Of a stretch of DNA of 18,944 nt, positions 1 to 8,198 are shown in pieces. The translations under genes were made by a program, and so were the position numbers. The DNA is taken from positions 1 to 18,944 of the forward strand of contig DNFL01000307.1 of the NCBI GenBank assembly GCA_003486945.1. Reading direction: 5' to 3'. This DNA is from Hyphomonas sp. (GTDB taxonomy: Bacteria > Pseudomonadota > Alphaproteobacteria > Caulobacterales > Hyphomonadaceae). Position 1 is the stretch's first letter; the number at the start of each line of letters is the position of its first letter. Below the pieces are notes generated by a model. It was not told where the DNA came from. It was given only the letters and a program-made list of their open reading frames with translations, and searched no databases.

Positions 1-1079
1 GTCTGCGGATGATCCTTCCAGGCGATGGGGTCCTTCTCGAAAAAGGCGAGGCGGGTTTCGTTCCCGACTTCCTGTCCGTTATGGATCAGCGGAATTCCGT
101 CCATCACAAACTGCAGCGTCATGAAAGCCTTCAGACTGTCGCCGAAAATTTCCGACGGCGTGCCTTCCCATGCGTTCTGGTCGTGATTTTCCGTGTACAG
201 CATTCGCATGCCATCGCTCGGCCATGAAGAGATGTGGCTCTGCATGTAGTTTGTCATACGGCCCGCATCGCTCTTGCCGCTGGCAATATCGTGCGCGGCT
301 TCCTTCCAGGCCCAGCCATAGGTCGCATCGAAGGCGCGGGCATGCATGTCGCGCTGTTCCCATTCGGCGAGCAGGAAGACAGGTTTGATCTCGTCGAGTT
401 GCCGGCGGAGTTCCTCCCAGAAGTCGAGCGGCACGAAACCGGCGACATCGGCGCGGTAGCCATCAATGCCGATATCGCGCACCCAGTAAACCATCGCTTC
501 GGTCATATACTGGCGAAGGCCGGGCGAGTCGTAGTTGAAGTCGATGATATCGGCCCAGTCGGTCCACGGTGTCGGGTGGAAGTCGCCTTTCCAGTCTTGA
601 TCGTACCAATCCGAATGATCCGTAGCGAGAGGATTGTCCCAGGCGCTGTGATTGGCCACCCAATCAAGGATCACCTTGAAACCCTGCGCATGGGCAGCGT
701 CCACGAAGGCCCTGAAATCTTCCAGCGTGCCGAATTCCGGATTGACGGCGCGGAAATCCTTCACGGAGTAGGGGCTGCCGAGGGAACCTTTTCGGTTCAC
801 TTCTCCAATCGGGTGGATCGGCATCAGCCAGAGGATATCGACCCCGAGCGCTTGCAGGCGCGGCAGCTGTTCCTGCGCGGCGGCGAAGGTGCCTTCGGGC
901 GTGAACTGGCGCGTGTTGATCTGATAGATCACCGCATCGCGCGACCATTCGGGGTGTTGGATCTGGACATAGTGCTTTGGCGTATAGTCCGCAGGCGGAG
1001 CAGCGGTAACCAGCGCCACCGGCGCCATCTGGCACGCGGCCAGAAGGCAGGCTGCGGCCGCGGCGAGGGCGCGGATCAT
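1..1079 (-). CDS. GH13 alpha-amylase, exported lipoprotein (C-terminus cut by window edge)
   Basis: Hydrolyses internal alpha-1,4 bonds of glucan or maltodextrin, probably at the periplasmic face of a membrane. The 359 visible residues start with a lipoprotein signal whose lipobox ends LLAAC, giving Cys16 as the lipidated residue. The GH13 barrel follows with all four conserved regions: DWVANHS (139-145), GYRAD with nucleophile Asp211, LLAEWE with acid/base Glu239, and TENHD with Asp300. The catalytic triad is therefore intact. The ATG at 1079 overlaps the stop of the upstream GH97 gene as ATGA, which supports this start and implies translational coupling. The last part of the barrel and any C-terminal domain lie beyond base 1. 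GH13 membership is certain. The exact specificity (alpha-amylase, neopullulanase or cyclomaltodextrinase) cannot be told from the fragment. Confidence 0.9.
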   Translation of the reverse strand, partial: MIRALAAAAACLLAACQMAPVALVTAAPPADYTPKHYVQIQHPEWSRDAVIYQINTRQFTPEGTFAAAQEQLPRLQALGVDILWLMPIHPIGEVNRKGSLGSPYSVKDFRAVNPEFGTLEDFRAFVDAAHAQGFKVILDWVANHSAWDNPLATDHSDWYDQDWKGDFHPTPWTDWADIIDFNYDSPGLRQYMTEAMVYWVRDIGIDGYRADVAGFVPLDFWEELRRQLDEIKPVFLLAEWEQRDMHARAFDATYGWAWKEAAHDIASGKSDAGRMTNYMQSHISSWPSDGMRMLYTENHDQNAWEGTPSEIFGDSLKAFMTLQFVMDGIPLIHNGQEVGNETRLAFFEKDPIAWKDHPQ

Positions 1080-3184
1080 GGCACTTCTCCATCCGCCGGC
1101 GTCAGCCAGATTGCGAGGCCGCCGCCTGGCGCCATGCGGATCGTGAGGCGGTCTGATGCTGTCAACTGGCGGGTTTCGATGACCATCTCATAGGGCGCGG
1201 TCTTCCAGTGTGCGGTGTCGCCATCGCGCCAGATCTTTGCGGTGTAAGTGACGCCGGGCTCGAGGAAATCGAGCGCCACGTCCAGCGTGCGCGCCACTTC
1301 ATCCGTGACGGCACCAACATACCAGTCGCGGCCAAGGCGTTCCTGCCGGGCATAGGCGACATAGTCCCCGACTTCGCCGGCGATAGCGATGGATTTCTCC
1401 CAATCGGTCGGCACGCGCTTGATGAACTCGAAGGCTTCCGGGTGTTTCAGGTAGTTTTCCGGAATGTCTGCCGCCATTTGGATGGGGCTGTAGATTGTCA
1501 CGTAAAGCGCGAGCTGTTTGGTTAGGGTCGTCCGTACGCGGTTGTCGGCGGCGAGGCCGTCCCAGGCGAGGTCGAAGATGCCTGGGGTGAAGTCCATCGG
1601 GCCGGACATCATGCGGGTCCAAGGCAGGAGGGTTTCATGCTCGGGCGGGCTGATATCCGGATAGCCCCACGCATTGTATTCCATGCCGCGCGCGCCCTCG
1701 CGGCTGATCCAGTTGGGATAGGTGCGGCGTAGGCCTGTATCCTTGATCGGCTCGTGCGGATTGATCGAGATTTTCCGCTTCGCGGCTTCCTCGACCACTT
1801 TCAGATGGTGGCGCGCCATGAACTGGCTGTCGTGCCATTCCCAGCGGCGGATGCCGTTTTCGTCGATGCGCTGGATGTTGCCGCCATCAGCGACATAGCC
1901 TGTCTTCACCTGCCGGATGCCGAGGCGCTCGTAGAGATCAAAGGCATCGTCCAGCTGGCGTTCGTAGTTCGTGACAGCACCGGAAGTTTCGTGATGGCCA
2001 ACAATACGCACGCCTTTTTCTAGCGCGTAGGCGGAGACGGCTTCCAGATCGAAATCGGGATAGGCCTGCGTGAAGTCGAACACCTCGCCATTGGTGAACC
2101 AGTCGCCATCCCAGCCGATATTCCAGCCTTCGATCAGGACGCCGGAGAAGCCGTGCTCGGCGGCGAAGTCGATGTATTCCATTGCGCGCTCGGTGGTTGC
2201 GCCGTGATTTTCGCCCGAGCCCCATGTGCATTTGTTGAGATGCATGCACCACCAGATGCCTATGTAACGGCCCGGCTCGACCCAATCCACATTGCCGAGC
2301 TCATTGGGCTCGTTGAGGTTCAGGATCAGATGGGAATCGAGAAGGTCCGTGGCCTTGCGGCCGACCTGAACGGTGCGCCAGGGCGTGACGAAGGCGCCGT
2401 CCTTCTTTACGCGCACGCCATCCGACCACGGAACAAGCGAGGTTTTCAGGACACCTGGGCGCTGCTGGTCTAGCCATGTGCTGGCATAGTCGACGAGGGC
2501 AGCTTCGTGCAGAGTGACGTAGGTGCCTTGCGGTGTCTGCAGCGTGAACGGCGTGTGGGCGCGGTCAACAGCATTCAGCGCGGTGGTTTTGTAGAGGAAC
2601 TCGTAGCGGTGGTAATTGCCCGCCCATTTCCACCAGGCGCGGGAGTTTTCATCGACCTTGTATTCGGTCAGCTCGTCGATGATGGAAATCTTGCCATCCG
2701 GCGTCAGGGCCGGAACTTCGTAGCGGAAGCCGATGCCGTCATTGAAGGCGCGGAAGCGTACGTCGAGGCTGCGGCCCGTGCCTTGCTCGGCGAGCGAGAC
2801 GAGCATTTCGTTATAGTGCTCGCGCATTTCGCGTTGTTCGCCCCAGGGCTGCTCCCAGGCGATATCGGCCGTGCCAGTCTGGACGGCGGCAATTTCGAGG
2901 TCGCGGTCAAAGCTTGTCACTTCAAGGAAGCGCAGGCCGAGCCGGCCGGGCTGGATGACGGGGACGCCGTCGAGCATGACGGACCAGCGGGCGTATTCGG
3001 TGCTGTCATCGATGGTCAGCGCCAGCGTGCCGTCTGGCGAGGTGATCGTCTGTGCCCCGATGGATGTGACGTGGATGTGCCGGGGCGGCTCTGCCTCGTG
3101 GGAGGCGGAAAGGGCGGGCGCAAAACTGGAGCAGGCGGCGAGCAGAGCGGCGCCGGAAATGGCGGAAGCGATTGTGCGGAACAT
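1076..3184 (-). CDS. GH97 family alpha-glucosidase (SusB-like), lipoprotein
   Basis: Predicted exo-acting alpha-glucosidase of glycoside hydrolase family 97, releasing glucose from oligosaccharides at the cell envelope. It has 702 residues, the usual GH97 size. A lipoprotein signal ends LLAAC at Cys18. An N-terminal beta-sandwich (about 40-290) precedes the catalytic barrel (about 300-590) and a C-terminal beta domain. HHE (Glu399), PHE (Glu478) and GME (Glu502) match the glutamates I recall as catalytic in inverting SusB (439, 508, 532). The 24-residue spacing of the last two is identical, while the first spacing is about 10 longer. Glu195 and Glu496 sit where SusB has further calcium ligands. 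The start at 3184 has a strong ribosome site 5 bases upstream and a clean signal peptide; the longer reading to 3259 has neither. It is first in a two-gene operon with the amylase. Alpha-galactosidase activity, known in retaining GH97 members, is less likely. Confidence 0.93.
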   Translation of the reverse strand: MFRTIASAISGAALLAACSSFAPALSASHEAEPPRHIHVTSIGAQTITSPDGTLALTIDDSTEYARWSVMLDGVPVIQPGRLGLRFLEVTSFDRDLEIAAVQTGTADIAWEQPWGEQREMREHYNEMLVSLAEQGTGRSLDVRFRAFNDGIGFRYEVPALTPDGKISIIDELTEYKVDENSRAWWKWAGNYHRYEFLYKTTALNAVDRAHTPFTLQTPQGTYVTLHEAALVDYASTWLDQQRPGVLKTSLVPWSDGVRVKKDGAFVTPWRTVQVGRKATDLLDSHLILNLNEPNELGNVDWVEPGRYIGIWWCMHLNKCTWGSGENHGATTERAMEYIDFAAEHGFSGVLIEGWNIGWDGDWFTNGEVFDFTQAYPDFDLEAVSAYALEKGVRIVGHHETSGAVTNYERQLDDAFDLYERLGIRQVKTGYVADGGNIQRIDENGIRRWEWHDSQFMARHHLKVVEEAAKRKISINPHEPIKDTGLRRTYPNWISREGARGMEYNAWGYPDISPPEHETLLPWTRMMSGPMDFTPGIFDLAWDGLAADNRVRTTLTKQLALYVTIYSPIQMAADIPENYLKHPEAFEFIKRVPTDWEKSIAIAGEVGDYVAYARQERLGRDWYVGAVTDEVARTLDVALDFLEPGVTYTAKIWRDGDTAHWKTAPYEMVIETRQLTASDRLTIRMAPGGGLAIWLTPADGEVP

Positions 3185-3189
3185 GTGAT

Positions 3190-3197
3190 TTCCTCCC
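3190..3197 (-). promoter_or_regulatory. Ribosome binding site of the GH97 gene
   Basis: GGGAGGAA on the minus strand, 5 bases before the ATG at 3184. It decides the start in favour of 3184 over the in-frame codon 25 codons upstream, whose extension would hide the lipoprotein signal. Confidence 0.75.
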
Positions 3198-3341
3198 TCA
3201 TCAGCGGCCCTATAGGCCCCGGCTGTTACCGTGCGCGGATAGTGTTTCCCATGCCGCACAATTTTGCAAGTTGTGATTTTCCAGCTGGCGGAAATTTGGC
3301 GGAGTGAGGAGATGAAGTTCGCACCTGCAATCGAAGAAACT

Positions 3342-3369
3342 AAAAAAAAGCATATAAAAACGATGCTTT
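3342..3369 (-). terminator. AT-rich hairpin with T-run, possible leader attenuator or terminator
   Basis: Read on the minus strand, AAAGCAT (3369-3363), a 9-base loop and ATGCTTT (3353-3347) form a perfect 7-bp stem, and the right arm runs into a tract of eight T. That is the shape of a small intrinsic terminator. The stem is mostly A-T, so it would be weak. It lies ahead of the GH97 gene and matters for that operon only if transcription starts upstream of 3369. Otherwise it would stop antisense transcription coming from the plus-strand genes' side. Confidence 0.3.
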
Positions 3370-3445
3370 AGAGTTTCTCCGTCGAAGTTGTTGTGCCGCG
3401 TCGCCCGAAATGAAAAAAAATGAAAACTCGGCGCAAAGGCGTTGC

Positions 3446-3459
3446 GTTTGATTGCAAAC
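3446..3459. promoter_or_regulatory. Candidate operator, GTTTG-ATTG-CAAAC inverted repeat
   Basis: Perfect 5-bp arms around a 4-base spacer, about 70 bases before the amylase start at 3527. Nearly the same string (one T fewer) covers the start codon of the lacI-type gene at 8086-8098. Binding by that repressor is an inference from position and similarity. Confidence 0.3.
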
Positions 3460-3526
3460 CTGCTGCATATGACGGAGCGAACAAGCTGCCGGAAAAAGGT
3501 GGCAGAGCGATCCGGGAGGGCGAGGC

Positions 3527-5419
3527 ATGCTGAACTTGAGCGGGATTGGCAGGTGGCCTGTAGCGGCCTGCGTGGCGGCCTTCGGGCTGATGGTGCTCGG
3601 TAGTTGCGCGAGTGCAGTGCCCGCTGAGTTTATTGATGCGCCGGAGGTGGCCGACCATGCCGCGCGCCTGCCGCAGGACGAGATAATCTATTTCGTTTTG
3701 CCGGACCGGTTCGAGAATGGCGACCCGTTGAATGATACGGGCGGCATCGAAGGCGACCGGCTCGCGCATGGCTTTGATCCGACGCACAAGGGGTTCTATC
3801 ATGGCGGCGACCTCAAGGGGCTGATCAACCGGCTGGACTATGTTGAGGGGCTGGGCGCCACTGCGATCTGGCTGGGACCGATCTATCAGAACAAGGCGGT
3901 GCAGGGCCCGCCGGGCGATGAGTCCGCCGGGTATCATGGCTACTGGATCACGGATTTCACATCGGTCGACCGGCACTTCGGCACGGAGGCGGACATGCGC
4001 GCCTTTGTGGATGCTGTGCATGGCCGCGGGATGAAGCTTTATCTCGACATCATCACCAACCATACGGCCGACGTGATCCAGTACCGGGAATGCGCGGACG
4101 CGGACTGGGAAGGCGAGCGGGTTTCTGACGGGTGCGCGTATCGTTCGGTTGCGGATTATCCGTATACGACGCGGGGTGGGCGCGGGGACGAAGTGATCAA
4201 TGAAGGCTTCATGGGCCATTCCCCGCCTTTTCAGACTGAGGAGAATTTCAGGGCGCTGACAGATTTCAGCTATGCCTACACGCCTTACATTCCGGCGGGC
4301 GAGGAGAACGTGAAGACGCCGGCCTGGCTGAATGATCTTCGTTATTATCATAACCGCGGCAATTCGAGCTTCGCAGGTGAAAGCTCGACAATGGGGGATT
4401 TTGCCGGGCTGGATGATCTGATGACGGAAGACCCGGCAGTGGTCGCAGGCTTCATCGAGATCTTTCAGAACTGGATCACGAAATACCGGATTGATGGCTT
4501 CCGTGTTGATACGACCAAGCATGTGAACAGCGAATTCTGGCAGGCGTTCAATCCGGCAATCCTCGAGCATGCGCGGTCCATCGGCCTGCCGAACTTCACG
4601 GTGTTCGGTGAGGCGTATCATGCGGGCGATGCGGCCATGGTGGCGCGCCATTCGCGGACGGAAGGCTTTCCAGCGATGCTGGATTTCGGGTTTCAGGATG
4701 TGGTGGCGCGCGTGCTGATCCATGGCGATCCTGCGGGAGTATTGTCGCGCTTTTTCGCGATTGATGATCTTTATGAGGGCGACGCGGCGTATCAGTCACC
4801 GACCTTTATCGGCAACCATGACATGGGCCGGTTTGCCGGGCTGCTGCGCGAGGCGCATCCGGAGATGGGTGATGTTGAAATGCTGCGCCGGGTTGAGCTG
4901 GCGCATGCGATGATGTTTTTCGCGCGCGGTGTGCCGACACTTTACTATGGCGACGAGCAAGGCTTCGTTTCCGATGGCCACGACCAACTGGCGCGCGAGA
5001 ACATGATGCCGAGCCAGGTTGAGGTCTACAACGACAACCGCCTGATCGGGACGGACGCGACGACGGCGGATTCCAACTTTAACAAGCAGCATCCGCTTTA
5101 TCTCGCAATTCAGAATATGGCCCGGGTGCGGACGGCTGAGCCGGCGCTGCGTCGGGGCGTTCAGGTTGAGCGGCTGGCCGAGGAGAAGGGCGGAGCGTTT
5201 GCGTTTTCGCGGGTGATGGAGGGCCGGCATGAAGTGCTGGTGGCCATGAACATGCGCAATGAAGCGCGCACGCTGGGCATTTCGGTCGACTCGCGCTCGA
5301 AGGATTTCCGCAGCCTGTCCGGAAACTGCCCAGACCGGGCTGCCGCGACGGGTGTCATAGAGTTAGAGCTTGCGCCGCTGAGCTATGTGGTTTGCAAGTC
5401 CGGGGACTGGAAGAATTGA
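3527..5419 (+). CDS. GH13 alpha-amylase family enzyme, exported lipoprotein
   Basis: Predicted endo- or maltooligosaccharide-forming alpha-glucan hydrolase at the cell envelope. It has 630 residues. The signal sequence ends VLGSC with lipidated Cys27. The GH13 barrel begins near residue 50 and carries DIITNHT (174-180), GFRVD with nucleophile Asp328, FGEAY with acid/base Glu362, and GNHD with Asp432. An insert at about 185-300 between barrel elements forms the B domain, and a beta domain closes the protein. Cysteines 189 and 203, and two near the C-terminus, suggest disulfides, fitting an exported protein. The start has GGGAGG 7 bases upstream. The gene leads a two-gene operon with the cytoplasmic glucosidase. 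The style resembles periplasmic MalS-like amylases more than the neighbouring lipoprotein amylase, but I do not assign a subfamily. Confidence 0.92.
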   Translation: MLNLSGIGRWPVAACVAAFGLMVLGSCASAVPAEFIDAPEVADHAARLPQDEIIYFVLPDRFENGDPLNDTGGIEGDRLAHGFDPTHKGFYHGGDLKGLINRLDYVEGLGATAIWLGPIYQNKAVQGPPGDESAGYHGYWITDFTSVDRHFGTEADMRAFVDAVHGRGMKLYLDIITNHTADVIQYRECADADWEGERVSDGCAYRSVADYPYTTRGGRGDEVINEGFMGHSPPFQTEENFRALTDFSYAYTPYIPAGEENVKTPAWLNDLRYYHNRGNSSFAGESSTMGDFAGLDDLMTEDPAVVAGFIEIFQNWITKYRIDGFRVDTTKHVNSEFWQAFNPAILEHARSIGLPNFTVFGEAYHAGDAAMVARHSRTEGFPAMLDFGFQDVVARVLIHGDPAGVLSRFFAIDDLYEGDAAYQSPTFIGNHDMGRFAGLLREAHPEMGDVEMLRRVELAHAMMFFARGVPTLYYGDEQGFVSDGHDQLARENMMPSQVEVYNDNRLIGTDATTADSNFNKQHPLYLAIQNMARVRTAEPALRRGVQVERLAEEKGGAFAFSRVMEGRHEVLVAMNMRNEARTLGISVDSRSKDFRSLSGNCPDRAAATGVIELELAPLSYVVCKSGDWKN

Positions 5420-5427
5420 GCAAGATC

Positions 5428-7071
5428 ATGGATGGTTCGGTGCGGGATGAAATGCGCGCAGCAGGCTCTGCTGCGCATCCCTGGTGGCGCGGCGCGGTGG
5501 TCTACCAGATCTATCCGCGATCCTATCTCGACACGAATGGTGACGGGATCGGCGACCTGCCGGGGATCACGCAGAAGCTCGGCTATATCGCCAGCCTCGG
5601 GGTGTCGGCGATCTGGATATCGCCCTTCTTCACCTCGCCGATGCATGATTTCGGATACGACGTGGCGGACTATTGCGATGTCGATCCGATCTTCGGCACG
5701 CTGAAGGATTTCGACGCACTGCTCAAAGAGGCGCACAGGCTGGGCCTGAAGGTGATCATCGATCAGGTCTATGCGCATACTTCGGATGAGCATGCTTGGT
5801 TTGAGGCGAGCCGGCAGTCGCGGGATAATCCGTATGCTGACTGGTATGTGTGGCGCGATCCGAGGCCGGATGGCACGCCACCGAATAACTGGCAGTCGGT
5901 TTTTGGCGGTCCTGCCTGGACATGGGACGCGCGTCGCCAGCAATATTTTATGCACAACTTCCTCTCGACGCAGCCGCAGCTGAATGTGCACAATCCGGCG
6001 GTGCAGGATGCGTTGCTGGCGGCGGGGCGGTTCTGGCTTGACCGCGGTGTGGACGGTTTCCGGCTCGATGCGATCAACTTTTCCATGTTTGATCCGGAGT
6101 TCCGTGACAATCCCGCACTGCCGGCAGAAGGGCGGGCGATTACCCGGCCGTTCGACTTGCAGCGGCATGTGTACAATCAGTCGCATCCAGACATCGTGAA
6201 ATTTTTGGAGCGCGTGCGGAAGCTGACGGATGAGTATGGTGCGGTGTTCACCGTAGCCGAGATCGGCGGGCCGGATCCGCTCGGAGAGATGCGTGCGTTT
6301 ACGGCAGGCGATACGCGCCTGAATTCCGCTTACAGTTTTGACTTCCTTTATGCGCGGGAATTGACGCCGGCGCGGGTGAAGGCTTCTCAGATGAACTGGG
6401 CCGGGCCGGTGAGTGAAGGCTGGCCGTCCTGGGCGTTTTCGAACCATGATGCGCCGCGCTGCGTCAGCCGCTGGTGCCCGTTGGATATGGACCGTCAGCA
6501 CTACGCAAAGCTGACTAATGCGTTGCTGCTGACCCTGCGCGGTAATCCGATCCTCTATCAGGGCGAAGAGCTGGGGCTTCCGCAGGCGGACGTTGCGTTC
6601 GAGGACCTGCAAGACCCGGAGGCCATCGCCAACTGGCCGCGCACGCTGGGCCGTGATGGCGCGCGCACGCCGATGCCGTGGGCGAAGGGAAATTCCTATG
6701 CGGGGTTCTCCGAGGAAAAGCCCTGGCTGCCAGTGGGGCAGGGACACTCCGAATTGGCGGCGGCGTTGCAGGAGAGTTCCGCAGATTCTGTCCTGAATTT
6801 CACGCGTCGAATGCTGGCGGTACGCGAAGGGTCCGCGGCGCTGCGGCTGGGTGATGTTCAGTTCCCGGATATTCCCGGGCCGCTGCTGGCCATTCGCCGG
6901 GATATTGCGGGTGAGAGCATCATCGCGCTGTTCAATCTTGGGCACGATGTGGTGTCTGTGCCGCCTGAACTGGTGAGTGGCTACACGGTGCTGATCACAT
7001 CTGGCGCCGGCGGTGAAACACCGGCGCAGCTTTCAGGGCATGCCGTGTGGATTGGCCAGCGTAAGGGCTGA
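5428..7071 (+). CDS. GH13 alpha-glucosidase (subfamily 23-like), cytoplasmic
   Basis: Predicted alpha-glucosidase that cleaves maltose and short maltodextrins to glucose in the cytoplasm, feeding the glucokinase encoded downstream. It has 547 residues, as expected for this group, and no signal peptide. After WWRGAVVYQIYPRS come DQVYAHTSD (112-120), GFRLD with nucleophile Asp214, VAEIG with acid/base Glu278, and SNHD with Asp341. The nucleophile is followed by Ala215. In related enzymes Val at this place goes with alpha-1,6 activity and Thr or Ala with alpha-1,4, so alpha-1,4 preference is inferred. The ATG at 5428 is preferred. In-frame TTG codons at 5392 and 5416 are possible, the latter overlapping the amylase stop as TTGA with GGAAGAA directly before it. 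Co-transcription with the amylase is likely. Confidence 0.92.
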   Translation: MDGSVRDEMRAAGSAAHPWWRGAVVYQIYPRSYLDTNGDGIGDLPGITQKLGYIASLGVSAIWISPFFTSPMHDFGYDVADYCDVDPIFGTLKDFDALLKEAHRLGLKVIIDQVYAHTSDEHAWFEASRQSRDNPYADWYVWRDPRPDGTPPNNWQSVFGGPAWTWDARRQQYFMHNFLSTQPQLNVHNPAVQDALLAAGRFWLDRGVDGFRLDAINFSMFDPEFRDNPALPAEGRAITRPFDLQRHVYNQSHPDIVKFLERVRKLTDEYGAVFTVAEIGGPDPLGEMRAFTAGDTRLNSAYSFDFLYARELTPARVKASQMNWAGPVSEGWPSWAFSNHDAPRCVSRWCPLDMDRQHYAKLTNALLLTLRGNPILYQGEELGLPQADVAFEDLQDPEAIANWPRTLGRDGARTPMPWAKGNSYAGFSEEKPWLPVGQGHSELAAALQESSADSVLNFTRRMLAVREGSAALRLGDVQFPDIPGPLLAIRRDIAGESIIALFNLGHDVVSVPPELVSGYTVLITSGAGGETPAQLSGHAVWIGQRKG

Positions 7072-7073
7072 AC

Positions 7074-8087
7074 TTAAACGAGGCCGCAGGATTCGCGGAC
7101 GATCAGTTCTGTCGGCAGGCGCTCAGAGCGCATCGGCGAGCTTTCGGTTGCCGAGAGAAGCTTCGACACCATCAGACGGCCTGCCTTGCCCATGTCTTGC
7201 GAGATCGTCGTCAGCGACGGGTGGGTGTAGGCCGAGAGCTGGATATTGTCATAGCCGATGACGGCCACTTCTTCCGGAATTTTCCGGCCCGTTTTCAAGA
7301 GGCTGCGGATGGCGCCGAGGGCGATGAGGTCGCCGGCGGCGAAAATGCCGTCGAACGTGACGCCGCGCCCGATCAATCCGTCTACGGCGGATTCGGCATA
7401 GCTGATCTCGAACTGTGCGGGAACGACGAGGGCGGGATCAACGGAAAGGCCGATGCGGCGGTGGGCTTCGACATAGCCTTCATAGCGCTGCTGCACTTCC
7501 GGCGCGGCGGTATCGCCAAGGAAGGCGATGCGGCGGCGGCCGAGATTGAGGAGGTGGGACGTGGCGCGTGTGCCGCCGCGAAGGTTGTCTGAACCGACAG
7601 AGCAATATTTCTGGCCGGGCAAGTCGGCGCCCCAGACGATGAAACGGTTTTCGGTTTCGGCGAGGCGGTTGAAGCGGTCGTGCAACTGGCTCTGGCCGAG
7701 GAAGATGACGCCGTCGGCGCGGTTGGCGGTCATCAGCGAAGCGAGGTCGTCCTGGCTTTTCGGGGCGAGGTGGGAAATCAGGATGTCGCAGCTGGAGGCG
7801 CGCGCGGCTTCGGCGATGCCACCGATGAGTTCCTGGAAAAAGGGGTCGGCGACCTGCGTCTGGCGGGCTTGCGGGGTCGGGATGACGACTGCAATCGTGG
7901 CCGATGCGCCCGACAGGAGGGCGGGCATGGACGGGCGGAAATGGTAGTTCTGTTCGCGGGCGATCTTCCAGACGCGGCGCTTGGTTTCATCATTGACCGC
8001 GGGGCTGTTGTTCAGTGCGCGCGAGACCGTGGCGATCGACACGCCGGCAATGCTAGCGAGGTCTTCAAGTCGGGTCCGGCTGGACAT
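7074..8087 (-). CDS. LacI family transcriptional repressor
   Basis: Sugar-responsive DNA-binding regulator, likely controlling the surrounding glucan and Entner-Doudoroff genes. It has 337 residues. The N-terminal helix-turn-helix (LEDLASIAGVSIATVSRALN, about 7-26) is a textbook LacI domain, followed by a hinge (about 45-60) and a periplasmic-binding-like effector domain with the C-terminal DMGKAGRLMV motif. The ATG at 8087 is chosen; a TTG three codons earlier is in frame but sits too close to the GGGAG ribosome site. The gene is divergent from zwf and its stop lies 2 bases from the glucosidase stop, with no terminator visible between them. The effector could be glucose, a phosphorylated sugar or maltose; nothing in the sequence settles this. 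Confidence 0.93.
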   Translation of the reverse strand: MSSRTRLEDLASIAGVSIATVSRALNNSPAVNDETKRRVWKIAREQNYHFRPSMPALLSGASATIAVVIPTPQARQTQVADPFFQELIGGIAEAARASSCDILISHLAPKSQDDLASLMTANRADGVIFLGQSQLHDRFNRLAETENRFIVWGADLPGQKYCSVGSDNLRGGTRATSHLLNLGRRRIAFLGDTAAPEVQQRYEGYVEAHRRIGLSVDPALVVPAQFEISYAESAVDGLIGRGVTFDGIFAAGDLIALGAIRSLLKTGRKIPEEVAVIGYDNIQLSAYTHPSLTTISQDMGKAGRLMVSKLLSATESSPMRSERLPTELIVRESCGLV

Positions 8088-8110
8088 TTGATGCAAACTC
8101 CCGCATATTC

Positions 8111-8140
8111 ATTACAACGTTGTCAATTTGCTCGTGACAA
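8111..8140 (-). promoter_or_regulatory. Predicted promoter of the lacI-type gene with embedded palindromic operator
   Basis: On the minus strand TTGTCA (8140-8135) and TGTAAT (8116-8111) resemble -35 and -10 boxes, each 5 of 6 to consensus, 18 bases apart. The perfect palindrome ACAACGTTGT (8114-8123) covers the -10 edge and spacer. Its CG centre is typical of LacI-family operators, so autorepression is likely. TTGTCA (8120-8125) and TGACAA (8135-8140) form a further inverted repeat here. The leader to the ATG at 8087 would be only about 17 bases. Confidence 0.5.
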
Positions 8141-8198
8141 GTCATCTAAGGCAATCTATAGCGAATGTAAATAACTGCAAAGTGAACATCGAGGGCGG

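Larger units (their letters stand above)
3185..3526. promoter_or_regulatory. Divergent control region between GH97-amylase and amylase-glucosidase operons
   Basis: These 342 bases hold no credible gene and lie between two divergently transcribed start codons. They are visibly more AT-rich in the middle (about 3340-3430), with A-runs typical of promoter DNA. Symmetrical elements seen are CACAA/TTGTG arms at 3257-3261 and 3271-3275, AAAGCAT/ATGCTTT arms at 3347-3353 and 3363-3369, and GTTTG/CAAAC arms at 3446-3459. No convincing -35/-10 pair stands out. Weak TTGCGT (3442) and TGCATA (3464) boxes 16 bases apart could serve the plus-strand operon. A good ribosome site, GGGAGG at 3514-3519, precedes the ATG at 3527. 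Confidence 0.6.

Noticed and set aside
234..1193. A long open frame of 319 codons on the plus strand opposite the left amylase
   Set aside because: The minus strand carries a complete GH13 motif set and lipoprotein signal there. The antisense frame has no recognisable domain and is a by-product of GC-rich codons.
5392..5427. Longer alpha-glucosidase beginning at TTG 5392
   Set aside because: It would overlap the amylase by 28 bases with no ribosome site and add no family-conserved residues; the ATG at 5428 is preferred.
5383..6945. A 520-codon minus-strand frame antisense to the alpha-glucosidase
   Set aside because: It is rich in Arg, Pro and His with no domain pattern, and the plus strand encodes an intact GH13 enzyme. 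The same applies to 3368-4723 and 14236-15657.
7069..7076. Terminator between the convergent glucosidase and lacI-type genes
   Set aside because: Only 2 bases separate the stops and no stem with a T-run is visible around them.
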